A stretch of 39,063 bases of DNA, taken from Acidimicrobiales bacterium. Its GTDB lineage: Bacteria > Actinomycetota > Acidimicrobiia > Acidimicrobiales > AC-14. Positions 24,747 through 37,612 of the stretch are shown in pieces. The notes below the pieces were generated by a model, which did not search any database, was not told where the DNA came from, and worked only from the letters and a program-made list of their open reading frames with translations. The DNA lies in the NCBI GenBank assembly GCA_025463925.1, contig JAODBK010000078.1, positions 1 to 39,063 on the forward strand, given 5' to 3'. The first letter of the stretch is position 1. Each line of letters opens with the position of its first letter. The position numbers and the translations under genes are program-made.

Positions 24747-26291
24747 TCAGGGACCGACTTCGGCGGCGCGTTGGTCCGACCGGGCCCGCACCCGCAGCAC
24801 CTTGTTGACGGCGTTGACGTAGGCGCGGGCCGAGGCCTCGACGACGTCGGTGGACACGCCGCGGCCCGAGACCTTCACGCCGCCGGCGTCGAGCTGGATG
24901 ATGACGTCGCCCAGCGCGTCGACGCCGCCGGTGACCGAGGAGACGTTGAAGTCGGTGAGCGTTCCGTCGACGCCGGTCGCGGCCCGGATCGCCTTACACG
25001 TGGCGTCGATCATGCCGTCGCCCTCGCTCGACGATTCGAGCTTCTCGCCGGCGCGGGCCAGCACGACCCGCGCCCGCGGCACGCCGACGGTGCCGCCGCT
25101 GACCTCGAGCGCCTCGAGGGTGAACTCGGGCGCGACCGACGTGCCGAGCTCCTCGGCCACGATGGCCTCGAGGTCGGCGTCGGTGATGTCGACCTTGCGG
25201 TCGGCGAGCTCCTTGAACCGCACGAACGCCGCGTTGAGGGCGTCGCCCTGGATGGTGAGGCCCATCTTGGCCAGCGTGTCGGCGAACGCGTGCCGGCCCG
25301 AGTGCTTGCCGAGCACGATCTGGCGGCCCGTCTGGCCGACGTCGGCGGCGTCGATGATCTCGTAGGTCGTCCGCTCGGCCAGCACACCGTGTTGGTGGAT
25401 GCCCGACTCGTGGGCGAAGGCGTTCCGCCCGACGACCGCCTTGTTGTACTGGACCGGGTAGCCGGTGAGCCGGCTGACGAGGCGTGAGGTGCGGGCCAGC
25501 TCGCCGGTGTTCACGCCGGTCTCGAGCCCCGGGAACTGGTCGGGTCGGATCTTCAGCGCCATGACGACCTCTTCGAGGGCGGCGTTGCCGGCCCGCTCCC
25601 CGAGCCCGTTGACGCAGACCTCGACCTGCCGGGCGCCGGCCTGCACCCCGGCCAGCGAGTTGGCGGTCGCCAGGCCGAGGTCGTTGTGGCAATGCGTCGA
25701 GAGGACGTAGTCGCCCGGCACGTGCTTGCGGACGTACTGGATCAGCGCGCCGAAGTCCCACGGGATGCCATAGCCGACCGTGTCCGGGATGTTGAGCGTC
25801 GTGGCGCCGGCGTCGACCGCAGCCACCAGGACCTCGATCATGAAGTCCAGCGGCGTGCGGGTCGCGTCCTGGGGCGAGAACTCGACGTCCTCGGTGTGCT
25901 CGCGGGCCCGGCCGACGCCACTGCGCGTCTCGTTGATCACCTGCGCGGGCGTCATCTTCAGCATGTGCTCCATGTGGCTGGGGCTGGTGCTGATGAAGAC
26001 GTGGATGCGAGCCCGCGCCGCGTGGCGCACCGCGTCCCAGCAGCGGTCGACGTCGTGGAGCTGCGTCCGGGACAGGCCGCAGATCACCGGACCGTGGACC
26101 GCCTTGGCGATCGCGGTCACGGCCTCGAAGTCGCCTTCGCTGGCCACGGGGAAGCCGGCTTCGATGATGTCCACGCCGAGGCGAGCCAGCTGCTCGGCGA
26201 TCTCGAGCTTCTCGCCGGCATCGAGCGAGATGCCCGGCGACTGCTCGCCGTCACGCAGCGTGGTGTCGAAGATCCGGACTCGCTCGGACAT
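24747..26291 (-). CDS. leuA: 2-isopropylmalate synthase
   Basis: A 514-aa enzyme: N-terminal TIM barrel with [13 protein letters not shown] (8-20) and metal ligands in [15 protein letters not shown], then the C-terminal LeuA allosteric (dimer) domain with [14 protein letters not shown]. It condenses acetyl-CoA with 2-oxoisovalerate, the first committed step of leucine synthesis, and is normally inhibited by leucine through the C-terminal domain. The ATG at 26291 is supported by AAGGGA upstream; an open frame extends further but runs through the attenuator. Transcription appears controlled by a Leu-type attenuator (26324-26418). Confidence 0.96.
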   Translation of the reverse strand: MSERVRIFDTTLRDGEQSPGISLDAGEKLEIAEQLARLGVDIIEAGFPVASEGDFEAVTAIAKAVHGPVICGLSRTQLHDVDRCWDAVRHAARARIHVFISTSPSHMEHMLKMTPAQVINETRSGVGRAREHTEDVEFSPQDATRTPLDFMIEVLVAAVDAGATTLNIPDTVGYGIPWDFGALIQYVRKHVPGDYVLSTHCHNDLGLATANSLAGVQAGARQVEVCVNGLGERAGNAALEEVVMALKIRPDQFPGLETGVNTGELARTSRLVSRLTGYPVQYNKAVVGRNAFAHESGIHQHGVLAERTTYEIIDAADVGQTGRQIVLGKHSGRHAFADTLAKMGLTIQGDALNAAFVRFKELADRKVDITDADLEAIVAEELGTSVAPEFTLEALEVSGGTVGVPRARVVLARAGEKLESSSEGDGMIDATCKAIRAATGVDGTLTDFNVSSVTGGVDALGDVIIQLDAGGVKVSGRGVSTDVVEASARAYVNAVNKVLRVRARSDQRAAEVGP

Positions 26292-26323
26292 CGGGACATC
26301 CCTTTCGGTCGAACTCCGGCAAC

Positions 26324-26354
26324 AAAAAACCTCCTGGCCCGAAGGCGCAGGAGG
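26324..26354 (-). terminator. Attenuator terminator before leuA
   Basis: On the minus strand CCTCCTG and CAGGAGG form the outer stem, an inner GCC/GGC closes a TTCG tetraloop, and TTTTTT follows. A separate 8-bp perfect hairpin (CGAGCGCT/AGCGCTCG, 26363-26382) lies between this terminator and the leader stop codon. This is a strong intrinsic terminator placed 32 nt before the leuA start. Confidence 0.9.
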
Positions 26355-26385
26355 CGGAAGGACGAGCGCTTGCGAGCGCTCGCCG

Positions 26386-26418
26386 CTAGGTGAGAAGCAG
26401 GGTGGCGGTGATGTGCAT
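26386..26418 (-). CDS. leuA leader peptide (attenuation)
   Basis: A 10-aa reading frame, MHITATLLLT, with three consecutive Leu codons (CTG CTT CTC) followed by ACC TAG. It ends four bases before the upstream hairpin. Stalling at the Leu codons in leucine shortage would prevent formation of the terminator at 26324-26354. It shares ACCTAGCG at its end with the leuB and ilvB leaders. Confidence 0.88.
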   Translation of the reverse strand: MHITATLLLT

Positions 26419-26426
26419 GTCGTAGC

Positions 26427-26456
26427 ATCGTCGCAGCCCTCCCGGCGGGGCGTCAA
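26427..26456 (-). promoter_or_regulatory. Promoter of the leuA leader
   Basis: On the minus strand TTGACG (26451-26456) and GACGAT (26427-26432) have an 18-bp spacer. The leader ATG follows 8 nt after the -10 element, so the transcript is probably leaderless. The -35 element lies only 16 bp from the divergent GTG start at 26473. Confidence 0.55.
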
Positions 26457-26472
26457 GCGAAAAGGGGATCGC

Positions 26473-27231
26473 GTGATCGGTCGGTCATTCCGCATCGGGC
26501 TGCGCCTCGGCCTCCTGGCCGGTGTCGCGGTCGCCGTGGTGAAGACCCTCCAATCGCGGCGGGTGGCGATGGAGCAGGCGCCGTCGTGGGACTGGTCGCC
26601 GCCCCCGGCACCGGCACCGCGGCCCGCGGCAACGAGGCCCGCGGCACCGGTCGCCGAGCCGGCGAAGCCCGAACCCGATACGCCGACCCCGTCCGCACTG
26701 AGCGTGGTCTCCGAGCCCGAGCCCGAGCCCGAACCGGCGCCGGCGTTGCGGGTCGTGCCCCCGTCGGCGCCGGCGACCGACGAGTCGCTCGACGGCATGC
26801 TCGACGACCTCCCGGCCCGGCCGTCGGCCCCCCGGCCGGTTCCGCCGCCGGTCGCGGAACCCAAGAAGAAGACGGCGGCGCCGAAGAAGGCCGCGGCCGC
26901 CAAGGGTCCGACCAAGGCCGCGGTCGAGCCCAAGAAGGCGGCGGCGCCGAAGAAGGCGGCCAAGAAGGCGCCCGCGACCAAGAAGGCCACCGCGGCTGGC
27001 GCGCCCGCGGCGCCGGCCGTCGAGAAGTCCCTCGACCCGCCCCATCCGCCTCGGGCCTGGATCGAGCCGGTGGGCAACACCTGCCCCGACACCCATCCGG
27101 TGAAGGCCAAGCTCGGCAGCAAGCTGTTCCACCTGCCGGGGATGTTCGCCTACCCGCGCACCAACCCCGACCGCTGCTACCGCGACGAGGGCGCGGCCAC
27201 GGCCGACGGCCTGACCAAGGCCAAGCGTTAG
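26473..27231 (+). CDS. Membrane-anchored protein with Lys/Ala-rich linker and C-terminal sunset-type domain
   Basis: A 252-aa protein with one N-terminal membrane segment (about residues 8-24), a long Pro/Glu-rich region, then a histone-H1-like stretch of PKKA/AAPKKA repeats (about 130-180), and a compact C-terminal domain from about 190 with CPDTHPVKAKLGSKLFHLPGM, YPRTNPDRCYRDE and a final Lys-rich tail. This end matches the pattern of the small sunset domain (two Cys, H-L-P-G, R-C-Y, A-DG). The function is unknown; the basic linker could bind nucleic acid or an acidic polymer near the membrane. GTG start with AAGGGG upstream. The stop overlaps the serA stop by 4 bp. Confidence 0.75.
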   Translation: MIGRSFRIGLRLGLLAGVAVAVVKTLQSRRVAMEQAPSWDWSPPPAPAPRPAATRPAAPVAEPAKPEPDTPTPSALSVVSEPEPEPEPAPALRVVPPSAPATDESLDGMLDDLPARPSAPRPVPPPVAEPKKKTAAPKKAAAAKGPTKAAVEPKKAAAPKKAAKKAPATKKATAAGAPAAPAVEKSLDPPHPPRAWIEPVGNTCPDTHPVKAKLGSKLFHLPGMFAYPRTNPDRCYRDEGAATADGLTKAKR

Positions 27232-28793
27232 TCGGTCGACACCGCGTGCGCGTGCAGCACGCCGGGCGCCGAGCGCATCCGGTCGAGCAGCTCGTCGCCG
27301 GCGGCCGTGGTGGTCGCGATCACCATCAGCGCGGTGCCCCCCTCGATCCGGCCGACGCGCATGTCCTCGATGTTCACGCCGCCGTCGCCGAGGATGGTCG
27401 TGACCTTGCCGGTGACACCAGGACGGTCGTCGTTGTGCACGACGATCATGTTCCGAGCCGGTGGGATGTCGACCGCGTGGTCGTCGATCATCACGATGCG
27501 CGGCTCGCCCCGCAGTCCTGACAGCGTGCCGGCGATCGCGTGGTCGCCGCCGCGCAAGGTCACCAGGTTCACGTAGTCGACGGTCATCGTCGTCTTCGTC
27601 TCCCGGACCTCGATGCCGCGTTCGGACGCGACCTGCGGCGCGTTGACGTACGACACCGGCTCCTCGCTCGCCGCCCCGAGCAGGCCGCGCAGGACGGCGA
27701 GGGTGAGGATGCGGGTGTCGTAGTCGGCCAGGCCGCCGTGGTACGCGACGTCGAGGACGGGCGGCACGCCCGCGTTGAGCGAGGCGAAGATCGCACCGAG
27801 CTTCTCGGCCAGCGGCAGGAAGGGCCGCACCGTCTCGGACGCCTCGGTCGCGCTGACGTTGACGGCGAACGGGACGAACTCCCCGGTGAGCGCCAGCAGC
27901 ACCTGCTCGGCGATGGTGTCCCCGGCCTTGTCCTGGGCCTCGCGGGTGGACGCGCCGAGGTGCGGGGTGACGATCACGGAATCGAGCTCGAACAGGGCGG
28001 ACTCGGTGGTTGGCTCGTGCTCGAACACGTCGAGCGCCGCCCCGGCGATCCGGCCGGCCGAGATGGCGTCGGCCAACGCCGCTTCGTCGACGATGCCGCC
28101 GCGGGCGGTGTTGACGATGCGCAGCTGCGGCCGGGCCGCGGCCAGCAGCTCCTTGCCGATCAGGCCGGTGGTCTCCGGTGTCTTGGGCAGGTGGATCGTG
28201 AGGAAATCGGCCATCCGCACCAGCTCGTCGAGCGTCATGAGCTCGACGCCCATCTGCCGCGCCCGCTCCGGCGCCACGAACGGATCGAACGCCGCGAGCT
28301 TCATCCCGAAGGCCAACGCCCGCTGCGCGACGAGGGCACCCACCCGGCCGAGCCCGACGACGCCGAGCACCTTGCCGTGCAGCTCGATGCCCTCCCATCG
28401 CGACCGCTCCCACTTGCCGCTCTTCAGCGCGGCGTGGGCCTGCGGGACGTTGCGGGCCTGTGCCAGCAGCAGGGCCATCGTGTGCTCGGCCGCCGAGAGG
28501 ATGTTCGACTGCGGCGCATTGACGACCATCACGCCCCGGCGGGTGGCGGCGGCGACGTCGACGTTGTCGAGGCCGATGCCGGCCCGGCCGACCACCACGA
28601 GGTCAGTGGCGGCCTCGAGCACATCGGCGTCGACCTGCGTCGCCGACCGGACGATAAGCGCGTGGGCCCCGCGGATCTCGCCGAGCAGCTCGTCCGCCGA
28701 CAGCCCGAGCTTCTCGTCGACGGTGTGGCCGGCGTCGCGCATGCGGGCCAGCCCATTGGGCGCGAGTTGCTCGGTGACGAGGATGCGGGACAC
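27228..28793 (-). CDS. serA: D-3-phosphoglycerate dehydrogenase
   Basis: A 521-aa long-form SerA: catalytic and Rossmann domains with GLGRVG (147-152) and probable catalytic Arg231, Glu260 and His278, an intervening allosteric substrate-binding domain, and a C-terminal ACT domain (IVVHNDDRPGVTGKVTTILGDGGVNIEDM) that typically binds serine. It oxidises 3-phosphoglycerate to 3-phosphohydroxypyruvate, the first step of serine synthesis. The start is GTG at 28793, with a CACTAT -10-like element 6 nt upstream, so it may be leaderless. serC lies nearby on the other strand. Confidence 0.96.
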   Translation of the reverse strand: MSRILVTEQLAPNGLARMRDAGHTVDEKLGLSADELLGEIRGAHALIVRSATQVDADVLEAATDLVVVGRAGIGLDNVDVAAATRRGVMVVNAPQSNILSAAEHTMALLLAQARNVPQAHAALKSGKWERSRWEGIELHGKVLGVVGLGRVGALVAQRALAFGMKLAAFDPFVAPERARQMGVELMTLDELVRMADFLTIHLPKTPETTGLIGKELLAAARPQLRIVNTARGGIVDEAALADAISAGRIAGAALDVFEHEPTTESALFELDSVIVTPHLGASTREAQDKAGDTIAEQVLLALTGEFVPFAVNVSATEASETVRPFLPLAEKLGAIFASLNAGVPPVLDVAYHGGLADYDTRILTLAVLRGLLGAASEEPVSYVNAPQVASERGIEVRETKTTMTVDYVNLVTLRGGDHAIAGTLSGLRGEPRIVMIDDHAVDIPPARNMIVVHNDDRPGVTGKVTTILGDGGVNIEDMRVGRIEGGTALMVIATTTAAGDELLDRMRSAPGVLHAHAVSTD

Positions 28794-28803
28794 GCGTCAA
28801 TAG

Positions 28804-31200
<2,397 letters not shown>

Positions 31201-31222
31201 CCGGGTCTCCTAGGGTGGACCG

Positions 31223-32353
31223 GTGCGCCGCCAAGCATCGGTCGTCGCCGGGCTCGTGGTGGCGTGCCTGCTGAGCCTCGGCGCCACCCGGCCCGCCCCG
31301 AAGCCGCCGGTGTCGCTCGCCCCACCGGCGCCCCCGAAGGCGTGGATCCTGCTCGACCAGGACACCGGCGCGGTGATCGACGCCGGCAACGATCGGTCGC
31401 CGCTGCTGCCGGCCAGCGTGTTCAAGGTGCTCACCGCCCTCATCGCCGTCCAGCGGCTCGGGCCCGACGACCAGGTGCCGGTAAGCGACGTGGCCGCGGG
31501 CATGCCGGCCCGCAAGATCAACATGAAGGCCGGGCAGGTCTGGCGGTTCGAGGACGTGCTGACCTCGGTGCTGCTGGTGTCGGCCAACGACGCCGCGGTC
31601 GCGGTGGCCGAGCGGGTGAGCGGCTCGCGCGCCGGCTTCGCCGAGACGATGGCCCGCACCGGCCAGCGGCTCGGCCTCGCCGACCATCCCGCGCTGCGCG
31701 ACCCGGCCGGCCTCGACGACGAGTTCTCGTACGCCGGCGGCACGTACATCTCGGCGCGCGACCTCGCCATCGTCACCCGCGCCGCGATGGCCGAGCCGCG
31801 TATCCGGGCCGTGCTGACGCAGCGGGTGTACCACTTCCACGGCGGCGACGGCACCGACCACCGACTGCTGAACCACAACCCGTTGATCGTCGGCAACTTC
31901 CCCGGCGCGATCGGCGTGAAGACGGGCTACACCAAGAAGGCGGGCCACTCGCTCATCGGCGCGGCGACGCGCGACGGTCGCACGATGATCGCGATCGTGC
32001 TCGACGCGCCCGACCCGACCCGCTTCACCCAGGCCCTGCTCGACAAGGGGTTCACGGTGCCGGCGGCGGCCGAGGGCGGACTCGACAAACTGCCGGCCAT
32101 CGTCCCGGACGCCGCCAAGTTCGCCGAGAAGCCGGCGGTCGAGCCGGCGAAGGCCCACAACGCGGACGCCGCCAACATCGCCGGTGTCAACGCCGCCAAG
32201 CACCCGAAGCGCAGCAGCGACCTGCCACTCGCGATCGCGGTGCTCGTGCTCGGCGGGCTGCCGGCGGGGCTGATCCTCCTGCGGCGGCGCGCCATCCGCC
32301 GCCGGCGTCAGCGCCGGCTGGAGCACCACCAGCGGATGATGACCTGGGGCTAG
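31223..32353 (+). CDS. D-alanyl-D-alanine carboxypeptidase (DacA-like, peptidase S11)
   Basis: A 376-aa penicillin-binding protein: N-terminal signal peptide, S11 catalytic domain with SVFK (Ser65-Lys68), SAN (120-122) and KTG (233-235), then a Pro/Ala/Lys-rich linker and a C-terminal transmembrane anchor (LAIAVLVLGGLPAGLILL) with a basic cytoplasmic tail. It trims the terminal D-Ala of peptidoglycan stem peptides outside the membrane. The anchor is a real hydrophobic helix, unlike the amphipathic tail of E. coli DacA. GTG start with TAGGGT (31211-31216) 6 nt upstream, so it is probably leaderless. Confidence 0.93.
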   Translation: MRRQASVVAGLVVACLLSLGATRPAPKPPVSLAPPAPPKAWILLDQDTGAVIDAGNDRSPLLPASVFKVLTALIAVQRLGPDDQVPVSDVAAGMPARKINMKAGQVWRFEDVLTSVLLVSANDAAVAVAERVSGSRAGFAETMARTGQRLGLADHPALRDPAGLDDEFSYAGGTYISARDLAIVTRAAMAEPRIRAVLTQRVYHFHGGDGTDHRLLNHNPLIVGNFPGAIGVKTGYTKKAGHSLIGAATRDGRTMIAIVLDAPDPTRFTQALLDKGFTVPAAAEGGLDKLPAIVPDAAKFAEKPAVEPAKAHNADAANIAGVNAAKHPKRSSDLPLAIAVLVLGGLPAGLILLRRRAIRRRRQRRLEHHQRMMTWG

Positions 32354-32363
32354 ATGGTTGGGG

Positions 32364-33926
<1,563 letters not shown>

Positions 33927-35666
33927 TCAACGGCCCCCTTCACCCTGGCTGGGGTCGACGACGATGTCGTCGTTGGACGATCCGGCCGGAACCATCGGGT
34001 ACACCTTCTCGCGCGAGTCGGTACGGAAGTCGATGACCACCGGGCGGTCGTCGATGGCGTTGGCCTTCTCGATGGTGGGCAGCACCTCTTCCGGCGACTC
34101 GACCCGGAAGCCGACGCAGCCCATCGCTTCCGCCCACTTCACGTAGTCGGGCAGGTCGGGCGACAGGTAGACCTCGCTGTAGCGCTCCTCGTAGAACATC
34201 TCCTGCCACTGGCGGACCATGCCGAGGTACGCGTTGTTGAGGATGGCGATCTTCACCGGGATGCGCTCGCTCGACGCGGTGACGAGCTCCTGCGCCGTCA
34301 TCTGGAAGCAGCCGTCGCCGTCGACCGCCCACACCATCTTGTCGGGCCGGCCGACCTTGGCGCCGATGGCGGCGGGCACCGCGAAGCCCATCGTGCCGAG
34401 CCCGCCCGAGTTCACCCACGTGTACGGGTGGTCGAACTTCCAGTACTGCGACGTCCACATCTGGTGCTGGCCGACACCGGACACGACGATGGTGTCGTCC
34501 GGCGTGCTGTCGCGCAGCTGCTCGAGCACGAACTGCGGCTTGAGCGAATCGCCGTCGAGCGACTGCTCGTACGTCAACGGGTACCGCTCCTGCCACCCGC
34601 TGATCGTGCTCTTCCACGCGGTGCGGTCGGGCGCCTCGGTGCCGCTCGCCATGAGGTCGCGCACCACCTTCACCAACTCCTCGATGACGAGGCGGCAGTC
34701 GCCGACGATCGGCACGTCCGGCCGGCGCACCTTGCCGAGCTCGGCCGGGTCGATGTCGACGTGGATGATCTTGGCGTCGGGCGCGAACGCACCGACCTTG
34801 CCGGTGACCCGGTCGTCGAAACGGCTGCCCAGCGCGATGAGGAGGTCGGACTGCTGCATCGCGGTGACGGCCGAGTAGTTGCCGTGCATGCCGGGCATGC
34901 CGAGGCACAGCGGGTGGCGGTCGGGGAAGGCGCCCCGTGCCATCAGCGTCGTCACCACGTGGATGCCGGTGAGCTCGACCAACTCCTTGAGCGTCTCGGC
35001 GGCCCGGGCCTTGAGGATGCCGCCGCCGGCGTAGATCACCGGGCGGTGGCTCTCGAGGATGAGGCGTGCCGCCTCGCGGATCATGCGGGGGTGGCCCTTG
35101 GTGTTGGGCTTGTAGCCGGGAAGCTCGGCGGCGACGTCGGCGTCGGTCGGCCAGTACCAGTCCATCATGGTGTTGCTGATGTCCTTGGGGATGTCGACGA
35201 GCACGGGGCCGGGCCGCCCGGTGGTCGCGATGTGGAAGGCCTGCCGCACGATCATCGGGATGTCCTGCGCGTCGGTGATCAGCCAGTTGTGCTTCGTCAC
35301 CGACATGGTGATCCCGGTGGTGTCGCACTCCTGGAAGGCGTCGCTCCCGATCGCGGTCGACGGCACCTGGCCGGTGATGCACACCATCGGGATGGAGTCC
35401 ATGTAGGCGTCACAGAGCGGCGTGACGATGTTGGTCGCGGCCGGGCCGCTCGTCACCATGGCGACGCCGGGGCGGCCGGTCACGTGGGCGTAGCCCTCGG
35501 CCATGTGACCCGCGCCCTGCTCGTGGCGCACGAGGATGTGGCGGATCGGCGAGTCGATGATGGGGTCGTAGACGGGCAGGATGGCGCCGCCGGGGAGGCC
35601 GAACATGACCTCCACCTGTTCCATCTCCAGGCTCTTGATGAGGGCTTGCGCCCCGGTCAGCTTCAT
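33927..35666 (-). CDS. ilvB: Acetolactate synthase large (catalytic) subunit
   Basis: A 579-aa ThDP-dependent enzyme: catalytic Glu49 in [14 protein letters not shown], ThDP/Mg motif GDG (450-452) with NN at 477-478, and full-length PYR, FAD-binding and PP domains. It condenses two pyruvates, or pyruvate and 2-oxobutyrate, as first common step of Val/Leu/Ile synthesis. It is the first structural gene after the LILVVV attenuator and is followed directly by ilvN. Confidence 0.97.
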   Translation of the reverse strand: MKLTGAQALIKSLEMEQVEVMFGLPGGAILPVYDPIIDSPIRHILVRHEQGAGHMAEGYAHVTGRPGVAMVTSGPAATNIVTPLCDAYMDSIPMVCITGQVPSTAIGSDAFQECDTTGITMSVTKHNWLITDAQDIPMIVRQAFHIATTGRPGPVLVDIPKDISNTMMDWYWPTDADVAAELPGYKPNTKGHPRMIREAARLILESHRPVIYAGGGILKARAAETLKELVELTGIHVVTTLMARGAFPDRHPLCLGMPGMHGNYSAVTAMQQSDLLIALGSRFDDRVTGKVGAFAPDAKIIHVDIDPAELGKVRRPDVPIVGDCRLVIEELVKVVRDLMASGTEAPDRTAWKSTISGWQERYPLTYEQSLDGDSLKPQFVLEQLRDSTPDDTIVVSGVGQHQMWTSQYWKFDHPYTWVNSGGLGTMGFAVPAAIGAKVGRPDKMVWAVDGDGCFQMTAQELVTASSERIPVKIAILNNAYLGMVRQWQEMFYEERYSEVYLSPDLPDYVKWAEAMGCVGFRVESPEEVLPTIEKANAIDDRPVVIDFRTDSREKVYPMVPAGSSNDDIVVDPSQGEGGR

Positions 35667-35683
35667 TTCGACTCCTGCTCGGG

Positions 35684-35715
35684 AAAAGAAAAGACCTCCC
35701 GGTTGGGAGGTCTTT
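35684..35715 (-). terminator. Attenuator terminator before ilvB
   Basis: On the minus strand AAAGACCTCCC and GGGAGGTCTTT pair over 11 bp around an AACC loop, followed by a T-rich tract (TTTTCTTTT). An upstream hairpin (GCGCACG/CGTGCGC arms, 35716-35722 and 35740-35746) begins inside the leader stop codon. The terminator ends 18 nt before the ilvB start. Confidence 0.9.
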
Positions 35716-35745
35716 GCGCACGCGCCGGTGACTTCGCGACGTGCG

Positions 35746-35781
35746 CTAGGTGACGACTACGAGGATGAGGCGGCGGGACAT
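35746..35781 (-). CDS. ilvB-operon leader peptide (attenuation)
   Basis: An 11-aa reading frame, [11 protein letters not shown], with six consecutive regulatory codons CTC ATC CTC GTA GTC GTC (Leu-Ile-Leu-Val-Val-Val), then ACC TAG. All three branched-chain amino acids are sensed, as expected for multivalent attenuation of acetolactate synthase. Its end shares ACCTAGCG with the leuA and leuB leaders. Confidence 0.9.
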   Translation of the reverse strand: MSRRLILVVVT

Positions 35782-35789
35782 CGCCCGCG

Positions 35790-35818
35790 AGTGTGGCAGA
35801 TCTTCTCGCGGCCGGCAA
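35790..35818 (-). promoter_or_regulatory. Promoter of the ilvB leader
   Basis: On the minus strand TTGCCG (35813-35818) and CACACT (35790-35795) are 17 bp apart, and the leader ATG follows 8 nt after the -10. The -35 element directly abuts the ilvD stop codon, so ilvBNC has its own start although ilvD reads into it. The -10 hexamer is identical to that of the leuB leader. Confidence 0.6.
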
Positions 35819-37501
35819 TTAGGGCTGGGTGATCGCGCCCATCTCGGCGCCGGTGCAGAGCGTCGCGTACTTGGCCAGCACACCCCTGGTGTACCGCGGT
35901 TCGGGCGCCTTCCAGCCGGCCTTCCGCCCGGCGATGGTGGCGTCGTCGACGAGCAGGTCGATGGTGCGGGCCTCGGCGTCGATGACGATCCGGTCGCCCT
36001 CCTCGACGAACGCGATCGGCCCGCCGACCACCGCCTCGGGCGCGACGTGGCCGACGCAGAAGCCGTGGGTGCCGCCGGAGAAGCGGCCGTCGGTGATCAG
36101 CGCGGCGTCGGCGCCGCGGCCGGCCCCCTTCATCGCGCCGGTGATCGCCAGCATCTCGCGCATGCCCGGGCCGCCCTTCGGCCCCTCATAGCGGATGACG
36201 ACGATGTCGCCGGCGTCGATGCGGCCGGCGAGCACCGCTTCCATCGCCTTGTCCTCGCCGTCGAAGACGCGCGCGATGCCGTCGAAGCGGAGGTCCTGCT
36301 CGAGCCCCGCGGTCTTCACGACCGCGCCCTTCGGGGCAAGGCTGCCGGTGAGCACCGCGATGCCGCCCTGCCGGTGGATCGGGTCGGTGAGCGGGTGGAC
36401 GACGTTGCCGTCGGGCTTCGGCGGGTCGAGTGTGGCCAGGTTCTCGGCCATCGTCTTTCCGGTGACGGTGAGGCAGTCGCCGTGGAGCAGACCGGCGTCG
36501 AGCAGCTCGCGCAGGACGACGGGCACGCCGCCGATGTTGTCGAGGTCGACCATGTGGTACTTGCCATGCGGCTTCATGTCGGCGACGTGGGCGACGCGGC
36601 GACCGACCTCGTTGAACGTCTCGAGCTCGAGCTCGACCTGCGCCTCGTTGGCGATGGCGAGCAGGTGCAGCACCGCGTTGGTGGAGCCGCCGAGCGCCAT
36701 CGTCACCGCGATCGCGTTCTCGAAGGCCTCGCGCGTGAGGATCTGGCGCGGTCGGATGCCGAGCTCGAGCAGCCTGACGACCGCTTGCCCGCTGGCGAAC
36801 GCGTAGTCGTCCCGTCGCCGGTCGACCGCGGGCGCGCTGGCGCTGCCGGGGAGGCACATGCCTAGGGCCTCGGCGACGCTGGCCATGGTGTTGGCGGTGA
36901 ACATGCCGGCGCAGCTGCCCTCGGTCGGGCAGGCGTTGTGCTCGATGAGGCTGAGCTCGTCTGCGGTGAGGCTGCCGGCGGCGTGGGCGCCGACCGCCTC
37001 GAACACGCTCACGATGTCGAGGGCCTCGCCGCGTGCGCCGCGGCCGGGCAGGATGCTGCCGCCGTAGAGGAACACGCTCGGAAGGTTCAGCCGGGCCGCC
37101 GCCATCAGCATGCCGGGCAACGACTTGTCGCAACCGGCGAAGGTGACCAGCCCGTCGAGCCGCTCGGCGTGCATGACCGTCTCGACGCTGTCGGCGATGA
37201 CCTCCCGGCTGACGAGCGACGCCCGCATGCCCTCGTGGCCCATCGAGATGCCGTCGCTCACCGCGATCGTCACGAACTCGATCGGGAAACCGCCGGCGTC
37301 GCGCACGCCCAGCTTGGCCCGCTTGGCCAGCCGGTCGAGCGGCATGTTGCACGGCGTGACCTCGTTCCAGCTGCTCGCCACGCCGATCTGCGGCTTGCCC
37401 CAGTCGGCGTCGGTCATGCCGACGGCCCGCAACATCGCCCGCGCCGGCGCCCGCTCGAACCCGTCGGTGACATCGCGGCTCCGCGGCTTCATGTCGGCCA
37501 T
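35819..37501 (-). CDS. ilvD: Dihydroxy-acid dehydratase
   Basis: A 560-aa IlvD/Edd family protein. Cys51, Cys124 (GCDKSLPGM) and Cys197 ([13 protein letters not shown]) have the spacing of the [2Fe-2S] dihydroxy-acid dehydratases. It dehydrates dihydroxyisovalerate and dihydroxymethylvalerate to the 2-oxo acids. The ATG at 37501 has TAACCT (37510-37515) 8 nt upstream and so is probably leaderless; an ATG three codons later is also possible. No leader peptide or attenuator is visible before ilvD, unlike ilvB, leuA and leuB. The palindrome at 37537-37571 lies just upstream of its promoter. Confidence 0.96.
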   Translation of the reverse strand: MADMKPRSRDVTDGFERAPARAMLRAVGMTDADWGKPQIGVASSWNEVTPCNMPLDRLAKRAKLGVRDAGGFPIEFVTIAVSDGISMGHEGMRASLVSREVIADSVETVMHAERLDGLVTFAGCDKSLPGMLMAAARLNLPSVFLYGGSILPGRGARGEALDIVSVFEAVGAHAAGSLTADELSLIEHNACPTEGSCAGMFTANTMASVAEALGMCLPGSASAPAVDRRRDDYAFASGQAVVRLLELGIRPRQILTREAFENAIAVTMALGGSTNAVLHLLAIANEAQVELELETFNEVGRRVAHVADMKPHGKYHMVDLDNIGGVPVVLRELLDAGLLHGDCLTVTGKTMAENLATLDPPKPDGNVVHPLTDPIHRQGGIAVLTGSLAPKGAVVKTAGLEQDLRFDGIARVFDGEDKAMEAVLAGRIDAGDIVVIRYEGPKGGPGMREMLAITGAMKGAGRGADAALITDGRFSGGTHGFCVGHVAPEAVVGGPIAFVEEGDRIVIDAEARTIDLLVDDATIAGRKAGWKAPEPRYTRGVLAKYATLCTGAEMGAITQP

Positions 37502-37536
37502 GGCCCGGAAGGTTAGGGGTCGGCAGGCGGTTCCGC

Positions 37537-37571
37537 GGAGTGTTTGTCGGCGTATGGCCGACAAACACTCC
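37537..37571 (+). repeat. 35-bp palindromic inverted repeat, left of the DUF559 gene
   Basis: Arms GGAGTGTTTGTCGGC (37537-37551) and its exact complement (37557-37571) enclose the loop GTATG. The reverse complement of 38545-38579 is the same sequence except for one loop base, so the two elements are 34/35 identical inverted copies that bracket the gene at 37613-38539. This copy lies between divergent promoters, where an ordinary terminator would not be expected. No target-site duplication is evident in the immediate flanks. Confidence 0.85.
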
Positions 37572-37612
37572 CCGAGACGTTGATGTCTCACCCGATTCGT
37601 ACGGTTCGCCGC

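Noticed and set aside
26850-27000. Lys/Ala-rich repeats in the sunset-domain gene as a DNA repeat array
   Set aside because: The nucleotide sequence is only loosely repetitive and is explained by coding for PKKA-type low-complexity protein.
37502-37612. Palindrome at 37537-37571 as an attenuator of ilvD
   Set aside because: It lies upstream of the probable ilvD -10 element (37510-37515), lacks a U-tract and has no leader peptide with Leu/Ile/Val codons.
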